Positions 1 to 10,659 of a stretch of DNA of 64,000 nt are shown here, piece by piece. The notes beneath the pieces were generated by a model. That model was not told the DNA's origin. It saw only the letters and a program-made list of their open reading frames with translations, and searched no databases. Origin of the DNA: Ustilago trichophora (taxonomy: Eukaryota > Basidiomycota > Ustilaginomycetes > Ustilaginales > Ustilaginaceae). The position numbers and the translations under genes were made by a program. The stretch covers positions 620,001-684,000 of the forward strand of contig OOIN01000015.1 of NCBI GenBank assembly GCA_900323505.1, written 5' to 3'. Positions within the stretch are counted from its first letter, which is position 1, and each line of letters opens with the position of its first letter.

Positions 1-693
1 CTTCATGGTCGTCAAAGATATCCACCAGCTCGCTATCCGATACCGGCTTGGGCAAGACCAGACATCCCGCTCCAATGACACTATACGATCCGACTTTGAC
101 ATTCTGTGCCACGCGACTTCGCATTTCAAAAACGTTGTACGAGCCCACCGAGGCCGCTTCGATCCTGCAGCCGACTTCGAACAGATTGTTGTCGCCGATC
201 TTGATCGGCGTGGACTTGCGGTTGACGATGACGGCCGTCTCCTCAATGATGCAATTTGAACCGATGGAGATGGGGCCCTGGAGAGCGAGGATGGTGGCTT
301 TAGGGTGGATGACGGTGCCGCTACCGACCGAGATTTCGCCACGGAGGTCTGCGTCTGCGGCAATGATGACGCGTGTGCCGACGGTGAGGTTGTCGCGTCT
401 GAAGATGGTGGAGAGCGTTGGACGGAGGGTAGAGGAGGCAGTGTTGTTTTCGGACGTCGTGGACCGGTTGGAGGAGGAGGTGGAAGGTTGTGGAGAAGTC
501 AGCGTCTGTGGTAAGGGTTGAGTGGTACTTTCGACAACAGCTGGACGAGAGGGAAGATCCGAGATGATCGCCTGCCTTTGCAACGCTCGAAGAAGAGACA
601 TGCTTGCGAGCGCTATTTTCCACTTTGATTATGTCGATGTGAGGATGGCATCATCGACGAAGGAGAGTGAGAAGCAACTTACAGCGGAGCCAT
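1..693 (-). CDS. DCTN6: Dynactin subunit 6 (p27), 5' part; gene runs off the window
   Basis: The minus-strand frame reads as a left-handed beta-helix protein: GTRVIIAADADLRGEISVG is followed by hexapeptide-like repeats such as SIGSNCIIEE and IGDNNLFEVGCRIEA, the order seen in dynactin p27. Dynactin 6 caps the pointed end of the dynactin filament and helps dynein bind cargo. The 3' end lies outside the window. I place the start at 693 (context ACCATGG) with an 11-nt first exon (683-693), a GTAAGT donor and an 80-nt intron (603-682) ending CGCAAG; this joins in frame to MSLLRALQRQ. An ATG at 601 is the fallback start and needs no intron. The residues between the N-terminus and the helix are Ser/Thr-rich and not conserved. 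The family call is good; the exact 5' structure is inference. Confidence 0.75.
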
Positions 694-1529
694 GGTGGGA
701 GAACGAGGTCCGTGCGGGTGCTGTTCGATGGATGCACACTTGCTTTGACTTCAGGGTTGTTGGACTGTTCGAGCCGCACTTCTATGAGATCACATTGAAG
801 CGATGCATCGTGCTGTTGCTCCGTGTGACGGTAATTTGATGAGTTGTAGGTGGGATGCAAGGGTGAACAAAGGGCAAGAACAACACAAAAAGATATGCAC
901 GCTCTCAAAAGCTTTACCTTTGAGGGTGTTGCTCTCCACTTTGCTTCCTCCCAAACATTTTCGTCGATGGTGTGGATGCGACATCGAGCTAACATAATTA
1001 AAGTAAAAATTCGATTGGGTGGATAGTGTCGTTTTCTTTTTCTTTTTTTCATTGGCCAGCCCCGCCCCAGTCATACACGTTCTTCGCCTCCTTTGTTATG
1101 GTGGTAGTGAGAAAAGAATCGCTGAGACAAGGTTGACCTGTTGGAATGCTTGACCTGGAGTCATCATAGTCAGCTGCGGTAAGATTGAGCGTCTCAAGAT
1201 GGTTTGCAGATGTTGCTCTGCCAATGATGAGGTTCAAGCAGGAAGAATGCGCTTTCAGAGTGTTGTGAAAATGGCTAAAAGCGGCTTCCCCCCGCTCAAT
1301 TGCTCGAAGAAAGAAGAGAAACAGAAGAAAGCTGCTCTGTGCAGAATACAGCTCAAGTCAAGCTTGTCCGTCCGTCGAACCACTTTTTCTTTTGCCTTTT
1401 TGGCTTTGTCCGCCGAACACCGTCTTGTTCGACCCTCTTTAACCGACCCTGAGGTCACTCGCCGTTCATCACCTTCCCCTTTGGACACGCACATCACACT
1501 CCTTCTCAATTCTCCAACAAGTCGTTGGC
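694..1529. other. Divergent promoter region between DCTN6 and C1-THF synthase
   Basis: About 830 bp between two genes transcribed away from each other. I see pyrimidine-rich stretches just upstream of the folate gene (about 1430-1520), as is common for fungal promoters and 5' UTRs. I recognise no gene, RNA or named binding site. Confidence 0.5.
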
Positions 1530-4500
1530 ATGCTCCTCCGCCGCTCGGCTTGCAGACACTTAGCTTCTCTATCCCAGCAGCGAAGCACTCCCTTCCTCGT
1601 CACAGCCGTCGCTTCCTCCTCCTCCTCCTCTTCTTCCTCCTCATCCTCCTCTCTCCTCTCCTCTTCTCGTGTCCGCTTCATTTCGTCGGCTCGGAGATCC
1701 ACTTCCGCCTTCCCTTCAAGTCGATTCGGATCCACACGCTCCCTCGTAACCGACGCCATGGCTTCTCTCGCTACCACTCCTGGCGGTGCCAAGCTCATCG
1801 ATGGTACCGCCCTTGCCAAGCAGGTCCGCACTCGCGTCGCTCAGCGCATCGCAGAGCTCAACCAGCAGCACTCTTCCTTCCAGCCTCACCTTTGCATCAT
1901 CCAGGTCGGCTCCATGAGCGCCTCCTCCACCTACATCAGGATGAAGAAGCTCGCCGCCGAGGAATGTGGCATGCGATACACCCACGTTCAGCTTCCCGAG
2001 GGCACCAGCGAGCCCGAGATCATCAAGCGCGTCGGTGAGCTCAACGAGGACATCAGCGTAGATGGTATCCTCGTACAGCTTCCTCTTGGTGACCACATCG
2101 ACTCCGATGCCGAGCGACGTGTCACCGAGGCCATCAGCCCCGAGAAGGACGTCGACGGCTTCCACGCTCTCAACATTGGTCACCTCTCCTCCAAGGCTTG
2201 CAACCCTCTCTTCTTCCCCTGCACCCCCGCTGGATGCATCAAGCTTCTCGAAAACGCCGGTATCACCAACATGGCTGGTCTCCGCGCCGTCGTCATTGGC
2301 CGAAGCGACATTGTTGGTAACCCCGTCGCTTCCCTCCTCCGCAGCAGGGACTGCACTGTCACCCAGGTTCACAGCAAGACCGCCGACCTCCAGGCTCACC
2401 TTGCTCAGGCTGACATCGTCATCGCCGCCATGGGCAAGCCTCACTTCATCCAGGGTGACTGGCTCAAGAAAGGCGCCGTCGTCATCGATGTCGGCACAAA
2501 CTTTGTCGATGATGCCACCAAGAAGTCCGGCTACCGCATGGTTGGCGATGTCGACTTTGACGCTGCCTCCAAGGTCGCTTCTGCTATCACTCCTGTTCCT
2601 GGTGGAGTCGGTCCCATGACCGTTGCCATGCTCATGGAGAACGTTCTCATCAGCGCTGAGCGCAGCCTCGCTGACGGCCGTGCTCTCGGCATTGGTCGCG
2701 GTGTCGTCCGCCCCAACCCCATCAAGCCCCTCGCCAAGGTTCCTTCCGACATCGAGGTTGCTCGTTCCCAGACCCCCAAGCCCATCACCCAGGTCGCCCG
2801 CGAGATCGGTCTCGTCTCGTCCGAGCTTGAGCCCTACGGAGCCGTCAAGGCCAAGGTCGACCTCTCCGTCCTCAAGCGTCTGGCGCACCGCAAGAACGGC
2901 AAGTACATTGTCGTCGCCGGTATCACCCCTACCCCTCTCGGTGAAGGCAAGTCCACCACCACCATCGGTCTCGCTCAGGCTCTTGGTGCTCACCTCGGCA
3001 AGTCGGCTTTCGCCTGTGTTCGTCAGCCCTCTCAGGGTCCCACTTTCGGTATCAAGGGTGGTGCCGCTGGTGGAGGATACTCTCAGGTCATCCCCATGGA
3101 AGAGTTCAACCTCCACTTGACTGGTGACAACCACGCCGTCCAGGCCGCCAACAACCTCCTCGCCGCCGCTATCGACACCAGGATGTTCCACGAAGCCACC
3201 CAGAAGGACGCCGCCCTCTTTGACCGTCTCTGCCCCAAGAAGAAGGGCGTTCGCACCTTCGCCCCCATCATGTTCCGCAGGTTGAAGAAGCTCGGCATCG
3301 ACAAGACCAACCCCGACGACCTAACCGATGAAGAGAAGTCGCGCTTTGCTCGTCTCGACATCGACCCCGAGACCGTCACTTGGAGGCGTGTCACTGACAC
3401 CAACGACCGATACCTTCGTGACATCACCGTCGGTCAGGCCGCCACTGAGAAGGGCATCACCCGCAGAACCGGATTCGACATTGCTGTCGCCTCCGAGTGC
3501 ATGGCTGTGCTTGCGCTCAGCCGAGACCTCAAGGACATGCGCGAGCGACTCGGACGTATGGTCATCGGTACTTCGCGTGCTGGCGACCCCGTCACCGCCG
3601 ACGACATTGGTGTCGGTGGAGCCCTCGCCATCCTCATGAAGGACGCTATCAAGCCCAACCTTATGCAGACGCTTGAAGGCACCCCTGTCTTTGTTCACGC
3701 TGGACCTTTCGCCAACATTGCTCACGGCAACTCGTCCATCCTTGCTGACGCCATCGCTCTTAAGCTCGCCGGTATCGAGGAAGGTGAGCCCGTCGAGCGC
3801 ACCGGTTACGTCATCACCGAAGCCGGTTTCGGTGCCGACATTGGTATGGAGAAGTTCTGCAACATCAAGTGCCGCGAGTCTGGCCTTGTCCCTGACGCTG
3901 CTGTCATTGTTGCCACTGTCCGTGCACTCAAGACGCACGGTGGCGGACCCGAGGTTACCCCGGGCAAGCCTCTTTCGGAAGTCTACCTCGAGGAAAACCT
4001 CGAGATCCTCGAAAAGGGCTGTGTCAACCTTGCCAAGCACATTTCCAACGCCAAAAAGTTCGGTCTCAAGGTCATTGTTGCCATCAACCAGTTCACCACC
4101 GACACACCCGCCGAGCTCGAGCTTGTTCGCAAGAAGGCTCTCGAAGCAGGAGCCGACGATGCGGTTCCCGCCAACCACTGGGCTTTGGGCGGTGAGGGCG
4201 CCGTCGACCTCGCCAAGGCCGTCATCGAACAGCTCGAAGGCGCCGATTCCCAGTTCAACTTCCTCTACGAGCCTACCCTTCCCATCACACAGAAGATCGA
4301 GGCCATCGCTCGCGACATGTACGGTGCTGACGGAATCGAACTCTCGCCCGCCGCCGAAAAGCAGATCCAGGTCATCGAGAAGAACGGTTTCGGAAACCTT
4401 TCCATCTGCATGGCCAAGACCCACCTTTCCCTCAGCGCGGATCCCACAAAGAAGGGCGCACCCACCGGATTCACCATTCCCGTGCGTGAGGTCTACGCCA

Positions 4501-4625
4501 GTGTCGGTGCAGGTCTCCTCGTAGTCATGTGCGGCGCAATGAGCAAGATGCCCGGCTTGAACACTAGACCAGGTTACTACGACATGGACTTGACCGAGGA
4601 CGGCGAAGTCATCGGCTTGTCTTAA
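1530..4625 (+). CDS. MIS1: C1-tetrahydrofolate synthase, trifunctional (Ade3/Mis1 type)
   Basis: A 1031-residue intronless frame. Residues 1-76 are rich in Arg and Ser with no acidic residue near the start ([20 protein letters not shown]), like a mitochondrial presequence. From residue 77 comes the methylene-THF dehydrogenase/cyclohydrolase domain, with the catalytic Tyr-x3-Lys pair in [15 protein letters not shown] and the signature [16 protein letters not shown]. From about residue 400 comes formate-THF ligase with the nucleotide loop [13 protein letters not shown] near residue 470 and the [15 protein letters not shown] motif. The enzyme interconverts one-carbon THF derivatives for purine, thymidylate and methionine synthesis. 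Met77 (1758) lies in the context GACGCCATGG, so cytosolic and mitochondrial forms from one gene are plausible; yeast uses two genes. The symbol is assigned by the mitochondrial leader; ADE3 would be the cytosolic name. Confidence 0.95.
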   Translation: MLLRRSACRHLASLSQQRSTPFLVTAVASSSSSSSSSSSSSLLSSSRVRFISSARRSTSAFPSSRFGSTRSLVTDAMASLATTPGGAKLIDGTALAKQVRTRVAQRIAELNQQHSSFQPHLCIIQVGSMSASSTYIRMKKLAAEECGMRYTHVQLPEGTSEPEIIKRVGELNEDISVDGILVQLPLGDHIDSDAERRVTEAISPEKDVDGFHALNIGHLSSKACNPLFFPCTPAGCIKLLENAGITNMAGLRAVVIGRSDIVGNPVASLLRSRDCTVTQVHSKTADLQAHLAQADIVIAAMGKPHFIQGDWLKKGAVVIDVGTNFVDDATKKSGYRMVGDVDFDAASKVASAITPVPGGVGPMTVAMLMENVLISAERSLADGRALGIGRGVVRPNPIKPLAKVPSDIEVARSQTPKPITQVAREIGLVSSELEPYGAVKAKVDLSVLKRLAHRKNGKYIVVAGITPTPLGEGKSTTTIGLAQALGAHLGKSAFACVRQPSQGPTFGIKGGAAGGGYSQVIPMEEFNLHLTGDNHAVQAANNLLAAAIDTRMFHEATQKDAALFDRLCPKKKGVRTFAPIMFRRLKKLGIDKTNPDDLTDEEKSRFARLDIDPETVTWRRVTDTNDRYLRDITVGQAATEKGITRRTGFDIAVASECMAVLALSRDLKDMRERLGRMVIGTSRAGDPVTADDIGVGGALAILMKDAIKPNLMQTLEGTPVFVHAGPFANIAHGNSSILADAIALKLAGIEEGEPVERTGYVITEAGFGADIGMEKFCNIKCRESGLVPDAAVIVATVRALKTHGGGPEVTPGKPLSEVYLEENLEILEKGCVNLAKHISNAKKFGLKVIVAINQFTTDTPAELELVRKKALEAGADDAVPANHWALGGEGAVDLAKAVIEQLEGADSQFNFLYEPTLPITQKIEAIARDMYGADGIELSPAAEKQIQVIEKNGFGNLSICMAKTHLSLSADPTKKGAPTGFTIPVREVYASVGAGLLVVMCGAMSKMPGLNTRPGYYDMDLTEDGEVIGLS

Positions 4626-4655
4626 ATGTCAGTCTAGACAAATGCATTTCGACCC

Positions 4656-4657
4656 TG

Positions 4658-4692
<35 letters not shown>
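4656..4692. repeat. (CT)n microsatellite in the 3' UTR
   Basis: A nearly pure CT tract with one CTTT interruption, 30-70 bp after the stop codon of the folate gene. Confidence 0.9.
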
Positions 4693-4693
<1 letters not shown>

Positions 4694-4899
4694 GGATTCA
4701 ACTGCTTTCACCGTTCCCCCACCCCTTTTTGTTTAGTAGATCAGTTCTTCGGCTTCAACCGCCCCGTAATGTTACCCCCTTGTCGTGTCCGGTTTCTCCT
4801 TGAAATTGTCTGAATGTGGATGTGTATAGATTCCTTCAGGATGGCAATCTTGTGTGTGTGCCTCTGTTGACAGTTTAAATGCCGGATGAAGTTTCAATC

Positions 4900-5075
4900 A
4901 TACTTGCCTCTTTTGGTATTTGTGATCTACGGTCTCGGTGCCAACATAGGTAAAGGCTGACTGCAAAAAAGGCAGAAAAGTCCAAAGGAAGATAAACATG
5001 CACTTCTTCAACTTCAAGATTCCTTCCAGTCTCATCATGCTCCCGACTTCGTTGTTCCACCTGTATCTGTCACAC
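4900..5075 (-). pseudogene. Degraded fragment of an amino-acid permease
   Basis: On the minus strand a short stretch reads FLPFLQSAFTYVGTETV, and the intact permease at 13.8-15.5 kb reads FFSAFLQSAFTYVGTETV; twelve residues in a row (QSAFTYVGTETV) are identical. Just upstream, RWNNEVGSMM resembles the permease segment YWKNPGAFNQ. After the match the frame shifts: the neighbouring frame gives SQIPKEAS against STQIPKAA of the permease, with about 13 codons missing between. So this is a remnant about 170 bp long with at least one deletion and frameshift. It lies in the 3' flank between two convergent genes and is inverted relative to the intact copy. It has no start codon or splice context and is not a functional gene. 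Confidence 0.7.
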
Positions 5076-5395
5076 AAAACAGGCGGGCGCACGTGCGGAT
5101 GTGGTTCTGTGCGAAATGATATCGTTGTTCTGATATTTTTGGGTGTGTGATGGGAGGTGGTCCCTCAACTCTGTGAAAGAGAGGGTGTGTGTGTGTAAAG
5201 GTACATGTGTGTGTGACCCTCGTCAAACTGGTGGTGAGTTAAGAGCGAGGAATGCGATGCAGCGGGGACAGATAAAACCATATACGTGAACAAGGCTAGC
5301 ATCGACGAGTCCGAAACGTCAAAGATATGCGAAGAAGAGCAGGGGGGGAGGGGGGTTCGAAAAAGTAGCAAGCGTCCTAAAAATGGGATCGAATT

Positions 5396-5658
5396 TTAGG
5401 CAACAAGCTTGACGACACCACCGGCCTCCTTGATCTTCTTCTCGGCGAGCGACGAGACCCAGCGGGCCTTGACGATGCAGGGAAGAGCGGGAAGACGGCC
5501 CTTGCCGAGAACCTTGCCGTAGCCGGCAGCGAGGGTGTCAATGACGGGCACCTCGGTCGAGTCGGCGGTGAGGCCCTTGCGCTGCTCAGCGGGGACGAGG
5601 GTCCAGAGCTTGTCAAGGTTGACAACGGGGCGGAAGGACGAGTTGCGGGTCAGGTGGA

Positions 5659-5689
<31 letters not shown>

Positions 5690-6373
5690 TGTTGGGATGG
5701 AATGGGAGGAAACGAGGAAGAATGTCAGTGACCTTGTTCAAGCGACGCTTGGGTTGAATGCTGCTTGCTGGAAACGCCTTCCACCAGTGACTGTAGCGAT
5801 GCATAGGGAGACCCGGGTCGAAGTTAACGCAATCCCTGCTTTCGTCCTCTGTTCCGTCCTCCAAGACTAATGAGATTCCGAGCAATCCTCTGCTCAATCG
5901 TTTGTCTGCGATGATGCGCGTGTCCACCCGACAGACGAGCAATACGAGTTGTTCCGATGCATTGCGTGGGTATGCCTCAACTGCTGCAATTCCTCCATTG
6001 TTGAGTGGCCAGACATGAATCGCGCCTTGAAATCCTTCCACGACGGTCGGTCCAGAATCGCAACGCTATCCCTTTCAAAGTCCCATCTCGAACCTGCGAA
6101 ATGCCGTCATCGTTTTGAGATCCCTGTGCTGATCTTGGTATGCATCGCTGTACAGTTGCTGGCGATTGGATGGCAAAACGACGAGAAAGCTGCAACGCTA
6201 TTGTCTCTGAATGGATACTAACCAGGGTGGTACTTGTCCATGTTGGTTCGGTGGTGGTGCTGACCACCGGCGAGACCACGACCACCTGGGTGCTTGCGGT
6301 GCTTGCCGACACGACCGTTACCGGCGGAGACGTGTCCACGGTGCTTTCGGGTCTTGGAAAGGTGGGTAGGCAT
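5396..6373 (-). CDS. RPL28: 60S ribosomal protein uL15 (L28/L27A)
   Basis: Two exons, 6223-6373 and 5396-5688, give 147 residues, the family length. Exon 1 encodes [20 protein letters not shown] followed by [21 protein letters not shown], the classic basic N-terminus of eukaryotic L27A; exon 2 starts [15 protein letters not shown] and ends [10 protein letters not shown]. The intron (5689-6222, 534 bp) has a GTTAGT donor and an AACAG acceptor and splits a Gly codon. The protein sits in the large subunit near the peptidyl-transferase region. The intron is long for this genome; I looked for C/D-box snoRNA motifs on its sense strand and found no convincing pair. A second ribosomal protein gene, RPL10, lies divergently 1.5 kb away. 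Confidence 0.97.
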
Positions 6374-7888
6374 CTTTTGTGCAGTGAATCAAAAGTTGGT
6401 GCGAATGGTTGGAGAGTGGAAGATTTGGATGGAGAAGATGGAAAGGTGAAAATGCAGATGCAAGTGTGGTGTAGGTTGGTGGAGATGCAGTGCGAAGAAA
6501 AATTTGTTGGTTGAAGTGCAGAGTTGGAGTTGAAAGGATGCAACGATTTGACAAAGTATTTCAAGGTTTAAGCCAATGGATGGAAGAAGAGGAAGAACAG
6601 AGAGAGAGAGACTGTCAGTATGGATGGAACGCGAGCAGAATGCAGTGCATGCTACAAGACGCAGTGTTGGCCATTGGAACATCATCTTGGAACCATCATG
6701 TAGAAAGGTCGACCTTCCACGTGCAAAGCTCGGAAGGTTGATTCTAACACGGCTGTGATGCTGGTGTCCGGTCGAATGTTGAGCTGCCCTGGACGGTGAT
6801 GATGATGCGCTGCTTGGCGAGTTGCGAGTTGTATCACGTCGATAGGACTACTAACCTTGACGTATGTATGAGGGGTGGCCTTGATGGTAAGGTGAAAGAA
6901 GCGAGAATGGTAGACGATGTCGAGCTCAACGTCCAATCGCACTCACACACACTCTCTGCCAGACACACTCGATTCCACAAAGCCACCGTCAACTCAAGTC
7001 AAAGTCATTCCATTCCACTCGACTCGGACTGAATCTCGATACTTTCTGCTGCTGTGCTTGGTTGGCTTGAGTGAGTTGCACTCCCCAGCTGCTGATCTGA
7101 CTTTGGCTCTTTCCATCTGTCACAGCGCCGAACGAAACGGCTGTACTGCGCTGTGCTGCCTTGCAATTTCCTTCAGACCTAAAATTGGCCTGCGCAGCGT
7201 TGAGGCGTCGACGAAGCTGCAGGTTGATTTCAAAATTTTAAAACTCCAATACAACGTCACTACACACACCTCGGCCGAGGTCACGTTCAAACATCTGGCT
7301 CAATACAAACACTGAAATACTGCTGCCCCCTCACACTGTGCCAGTACATTGCCGATCGGACATAAGGAATTCTAAAAAGACTCGATTTGCAAGCTGTGGG
7401 CAACGACCACGGAGAGCCAGAAAGCTCAGTTCAGTGCTTGAACTGTAGACAGCGAGCGCGTTGACGCCATTTTCGAGGCAGCAGTACCTGTATCTTGGAA
7501 TCCAGATTGCACTGAGCCACAGACGAGAGAGTCAGAGAGAGTCAGAGAGAGAGAGAGCCCGCCGATCCCGTTGGAGGTCGTCGCCACCAAGCGAATCGCC
7601 TCGACACTCTCCTCTCCCTTCCTCCACCAATTCATCAACCCCTCAAGAAAGGTAAGTTATCGCCGACATCTACATCGACTCAGCATCACATACGTCCTCT
7701 CTACAAATAGAGCACGACTTTTCGACACTCCCGCAGCCTGGATAGAACCAGCGATTGACCTCACATTCCTCACCCTCCCGACCTCTTTACATTTCGACTT
7801 TCCACCCGTCTCTCCGACTATCTTCACCCCAATTTGCATCGCACTACCACCACCTACAACATCATTTACAACAACAACAGTATTCAAG
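6374..7888. other. Intergenic region between divergent ribosomal protein genes
   Basis: 1.5 kb without a recognisable coding region. An AGAGAGTC/GA-rich tract lies at 7527-7557. A GTAAGT at about 7652 and a pyrimidine-poor but possible acceptor (ACAAATAG) at about 7711 suggest a small intron in the 5' UTR of RPL10; this is inference only. CA-repeat and short direct repeats occur near 6940-7030. Confidence 0.4.
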
Positions 7889-9122
7889 ATGGGACGACGA
7901 CCTGCCCGCTGCTACCGATACTGCAAGAACAAGCCGTTCCCCAAGTCGAGGTACAACCGTGGTGTCCCCGACCCCAAGGTACGTTTGAACAACATAGCAT
8001 AGCAAACGATTCGATCGTGTCAGACAGTTCACATGATATAGAGCAGCGCAGCTCAGGTAGGAAGAGGAAGCAAATCCAGGACATCGGATGACATGGATTC
8101 AGCGCGGAAGGGTATTGCGACCAGAAGCACACTCAGGCACGGCTTGGCATAGATGGCAGTGTTGACAAAAGCAAAGTCTGGAGGAATCATCATGGCACAC
8201 ACGTACGAGCCCCACAAGAGATTGGACATGACCAAGAGGATGCATCGATGCTCGCTATCTCTCTTGGTGCGCCTGGACATTGATATGGCCGTCGGCATCA
8301 TGATCAAATCAGATCATAGGTGTAGGTGGGTTGGCCTCGGATACACACAGTACAACATCATCAATGGCTCTCGCAGGGTCTTTCAGTGGAGCAGGAACCA
8401 TACGTCGTCGACACCAGGATCTGTCGAACCACGCCGAATCGTTTGCTATGCATGACAAAAGCCATTGCGCCGTTGCATTCAGCCAAACTCGTACTGACCC
8501 TTTCTTGCCTCATCACCAACAACCTCCCTCGCTTCCACCAAACTCACAGATCCGTATCTACGATCTTGGCCGTAAGAAGGCTTCCGTCGATGACTTCCCC
8601 TTCTGCGCCCACCTTGTCTGCGATGAGCACCAGCAGATTACCTCGGAGGCTCTAGAGGCTGCCCGTATCTGTGCCAACAAGTACATCACCAAGACCTCGG
8701 GTAAGGACTCGTTCCACCTTCGTGTGCGTGTCCACCCCTTCCACGTTATCCGTATCAACAAGATGCTTTCGTGCGCTGGTGCCGATAGGCTCCAGACTGG
8801 TATGCGTGGTGCTTACGGTAAGCCCTATGGTACCGTTGCTCGTGTCAACATTGGCCAGATCCTGCTCTCTGTCCGATCGCGTGACAGCAACAAGGCCGTC
8901 GTTCTCGAGGCTCTGCGCCGATCGCGATACAAGTTCGCTGGTCGCCAGAAGATCATTATCTCGAAGAAGTGGGGTTTCACCAACATGAACCGCGAGCAGT
9001 ACGCCGAGGCCAAGCAGTCGAACCGTATCCTCAAGGACGGATGCTACCTGCAGTACATCAACAACCACGGTTCGCTCGAGCAGAACCTCCGCCTCCAGGC
9101 CCGTATCGCTTCGCAGAAGTAA
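7889..9122 (+). CDS. RPL10: 60S ribosomal protein uL16 (L10, QM protein)
   Basis: Exon 1 (7889-7978) encodes 30 residues beginning [20 protein letters not shown]; exon 2 (8550-9122) starts [20 protein letters not shown] and contains the invariant [17 protein letters not shown] and [14 protein letters not shown]. Together 220 residues, close to the 214 of the human protein. uL16 is among the last proteins loaded on the 60S subunit and shapes the tRNA corridor at the peptidyl-transferase centre. The intron (7979-8549, 571 bp, GTACGT donor, CTCACAG acceptor, phase 0) is very long for this genome and contains an open frame on the opposite strand, reported separately as a finding. Confidence 0.97.
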
Positions 9123-9580
9123 ATGCTGGGATCGTTTTCTCTTTCCCAAAATGTCGCCCAGTGTTTGCTTCTCTTTGTGTCAGCGGTGTAGGCCTCGTTG
9201 CAATGTCGATGCACTAGCTTTGGTTTGCTTTCATTGTCAGTGAATCGATTACTTGTTGCGTAGCCGATGCGCTGTGGTTTCCATCTCATTCATCGATCCC
9301 TATGTTTGAACACCAAAATCATCATGGTTTAGAGCCCATCTAATTCATGCCTTGCTGTACCATCTATAAATCAAGCCTTTTGTGGCTGGTGTGATTTGTG
9401 TGATTTGATCGATCCGAGATGAGCAAGGCTTGACACGGATGATGATTCTTCTGTCGTCGGACCTAGGCCAATCACCGATTGGTGTTGCCTCGCCTTTGAC
9501 GAGGTGGAGAGGGCTGCACGATTGACGCAGAGGGAGTCTAGCATCGGTGGTGAGGCTTGGGTCATGTGAGAGGAATGTTG

Positions 9581-9605
9581 GTACAGTACAGTACAGTACA
9601 GTACA
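9581..9605. repeat. (GTACA)5 tandem repeat
   Basis: Five perfect copies of GTACA in the RPL10 to RBR interval. Related TGTACAGTAC strings recur at about 32930 and 63025. Confidence 0.9.
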
Positions 9606-9931
9606 TACTCTGTAGTACACTTTTGCCAAGCGGAGGAGGATTGACAAGCAGCAGATCGCGGTCTTAAGCCAGGCCCAGGCACAGGAATGATGTGTCAAGC
9701 GCCAAAATACAGTATCGCAGACGCTTTGTGCATGAAAAATGCGCGTCAGGGTCATCACCGCTCCGAAATTGCAACCAGGCGGTTTGAGTCAGTTAGCTCA
9801 GTCGACCTGACGACCTCGTCAGTTTTTGAACCGGCAACAGGCCGCACACTTGGCTTAAACCGTGCCTGACTCTTGATGCTGCGCCAAATTGATCGACTTT
9901 GCTCTTCCTTCACCTTCATCTGCATTTGACC

Positions 9932-9958
9932 CACACACACACACACACACACACACAC
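9932..9958. repeat. (CA)n microsatellite
   Basis: An uninterrupted CA tract of about 27 bp in the presumed 5' leader of the RBR ligase gene. Confidence 0.9.
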
Positions 9959-10659
9959 GATCTTGCCTTCAACCTTGAACCTTGATTGCGACTCAGCACT
10001 CCTCTTCTTCTGGCATTGCACATTGCGCATTGGGCATCTCATCGCATCGTCTCGCCTCGCATAGGTTCTTTCAGTCTCATTGTCTTGCCACCACATCAAC
10101 CAACCTCCAATTCCTCTTGCCACCCACATTGGCGCTATCATCCCATCTTCAGTCATTCTCTCGTCACAATCGGCTGCTTCGCCCATCATACGGCTCAACA
10201 CGTCTTTACTGCCCTTTGCATCTCATCACTGTCACTTAAGAAGCAAGCCATCGACACCGCACCATCCAGCATAGGTCACCTAGCACCAATCGATCGCACC
10301 AACAACCCTGCATTTGCTTCCATAGCTACCACCAAAGCCCTCATCGTTCATTCAAGCGCATCATCGACAGGAGTCGTCATCATCATCGTCACCTTCATCG
10401 TCTTCAGCATCAGCAAGACTCACATTCTAGACGCGCGACCACAGTCGCATCGAGGTTCGACTACATCTACCAGCTCGGCATTGGTGTGACGCACGCCACT
10501 CGACCAACGCCAACCTCTTGCTCACCTCGGGCAGAATCGAGCGCAGAATCTGTCTGCGTTGCCACCTCACAGTTCGCTGCCCTTTTTCCTGCCTAGCTGA
10601 CATCACCGTCAAGCAACACGCGCCACTCCTTCGATTACGCATAAAAACGAGCTACCGCC

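Larger units (their letters stand above)
9123..10659. other. Intergenic and long 5' region of the RBR ligase gene
   Basis: 1.5 kb without a supported gene. It holds five copies of GTACA (9581-9605), a CA microsatellite (9932-9958), and a C/T/A-rich leader with many CAT/ATC triplets from 9960 onward that is probably transcribed as 5' UTR. Open frames here are short and biased only by base composition. Confidence 0.4.

Noticed and set aside
1716..3191. Long minus-strand open frame (491 codons) opposite the C1-THF synthase
   Set aside because: It is the antisense shadow of a strongly codon-biased gene; its composition (V/D/G/L-rich) follows from the sense codons and no family motif appears. The same holds for long antisense frames opposite RPL10, DHH1, the permease and ATG11.
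5689..6222. C/D-box snoRNA in the RPL28 intron
   Set aside because: One CTGA-type D box is present on the sense strand but no proper RTGATGA C box lies at the right distance upstream.
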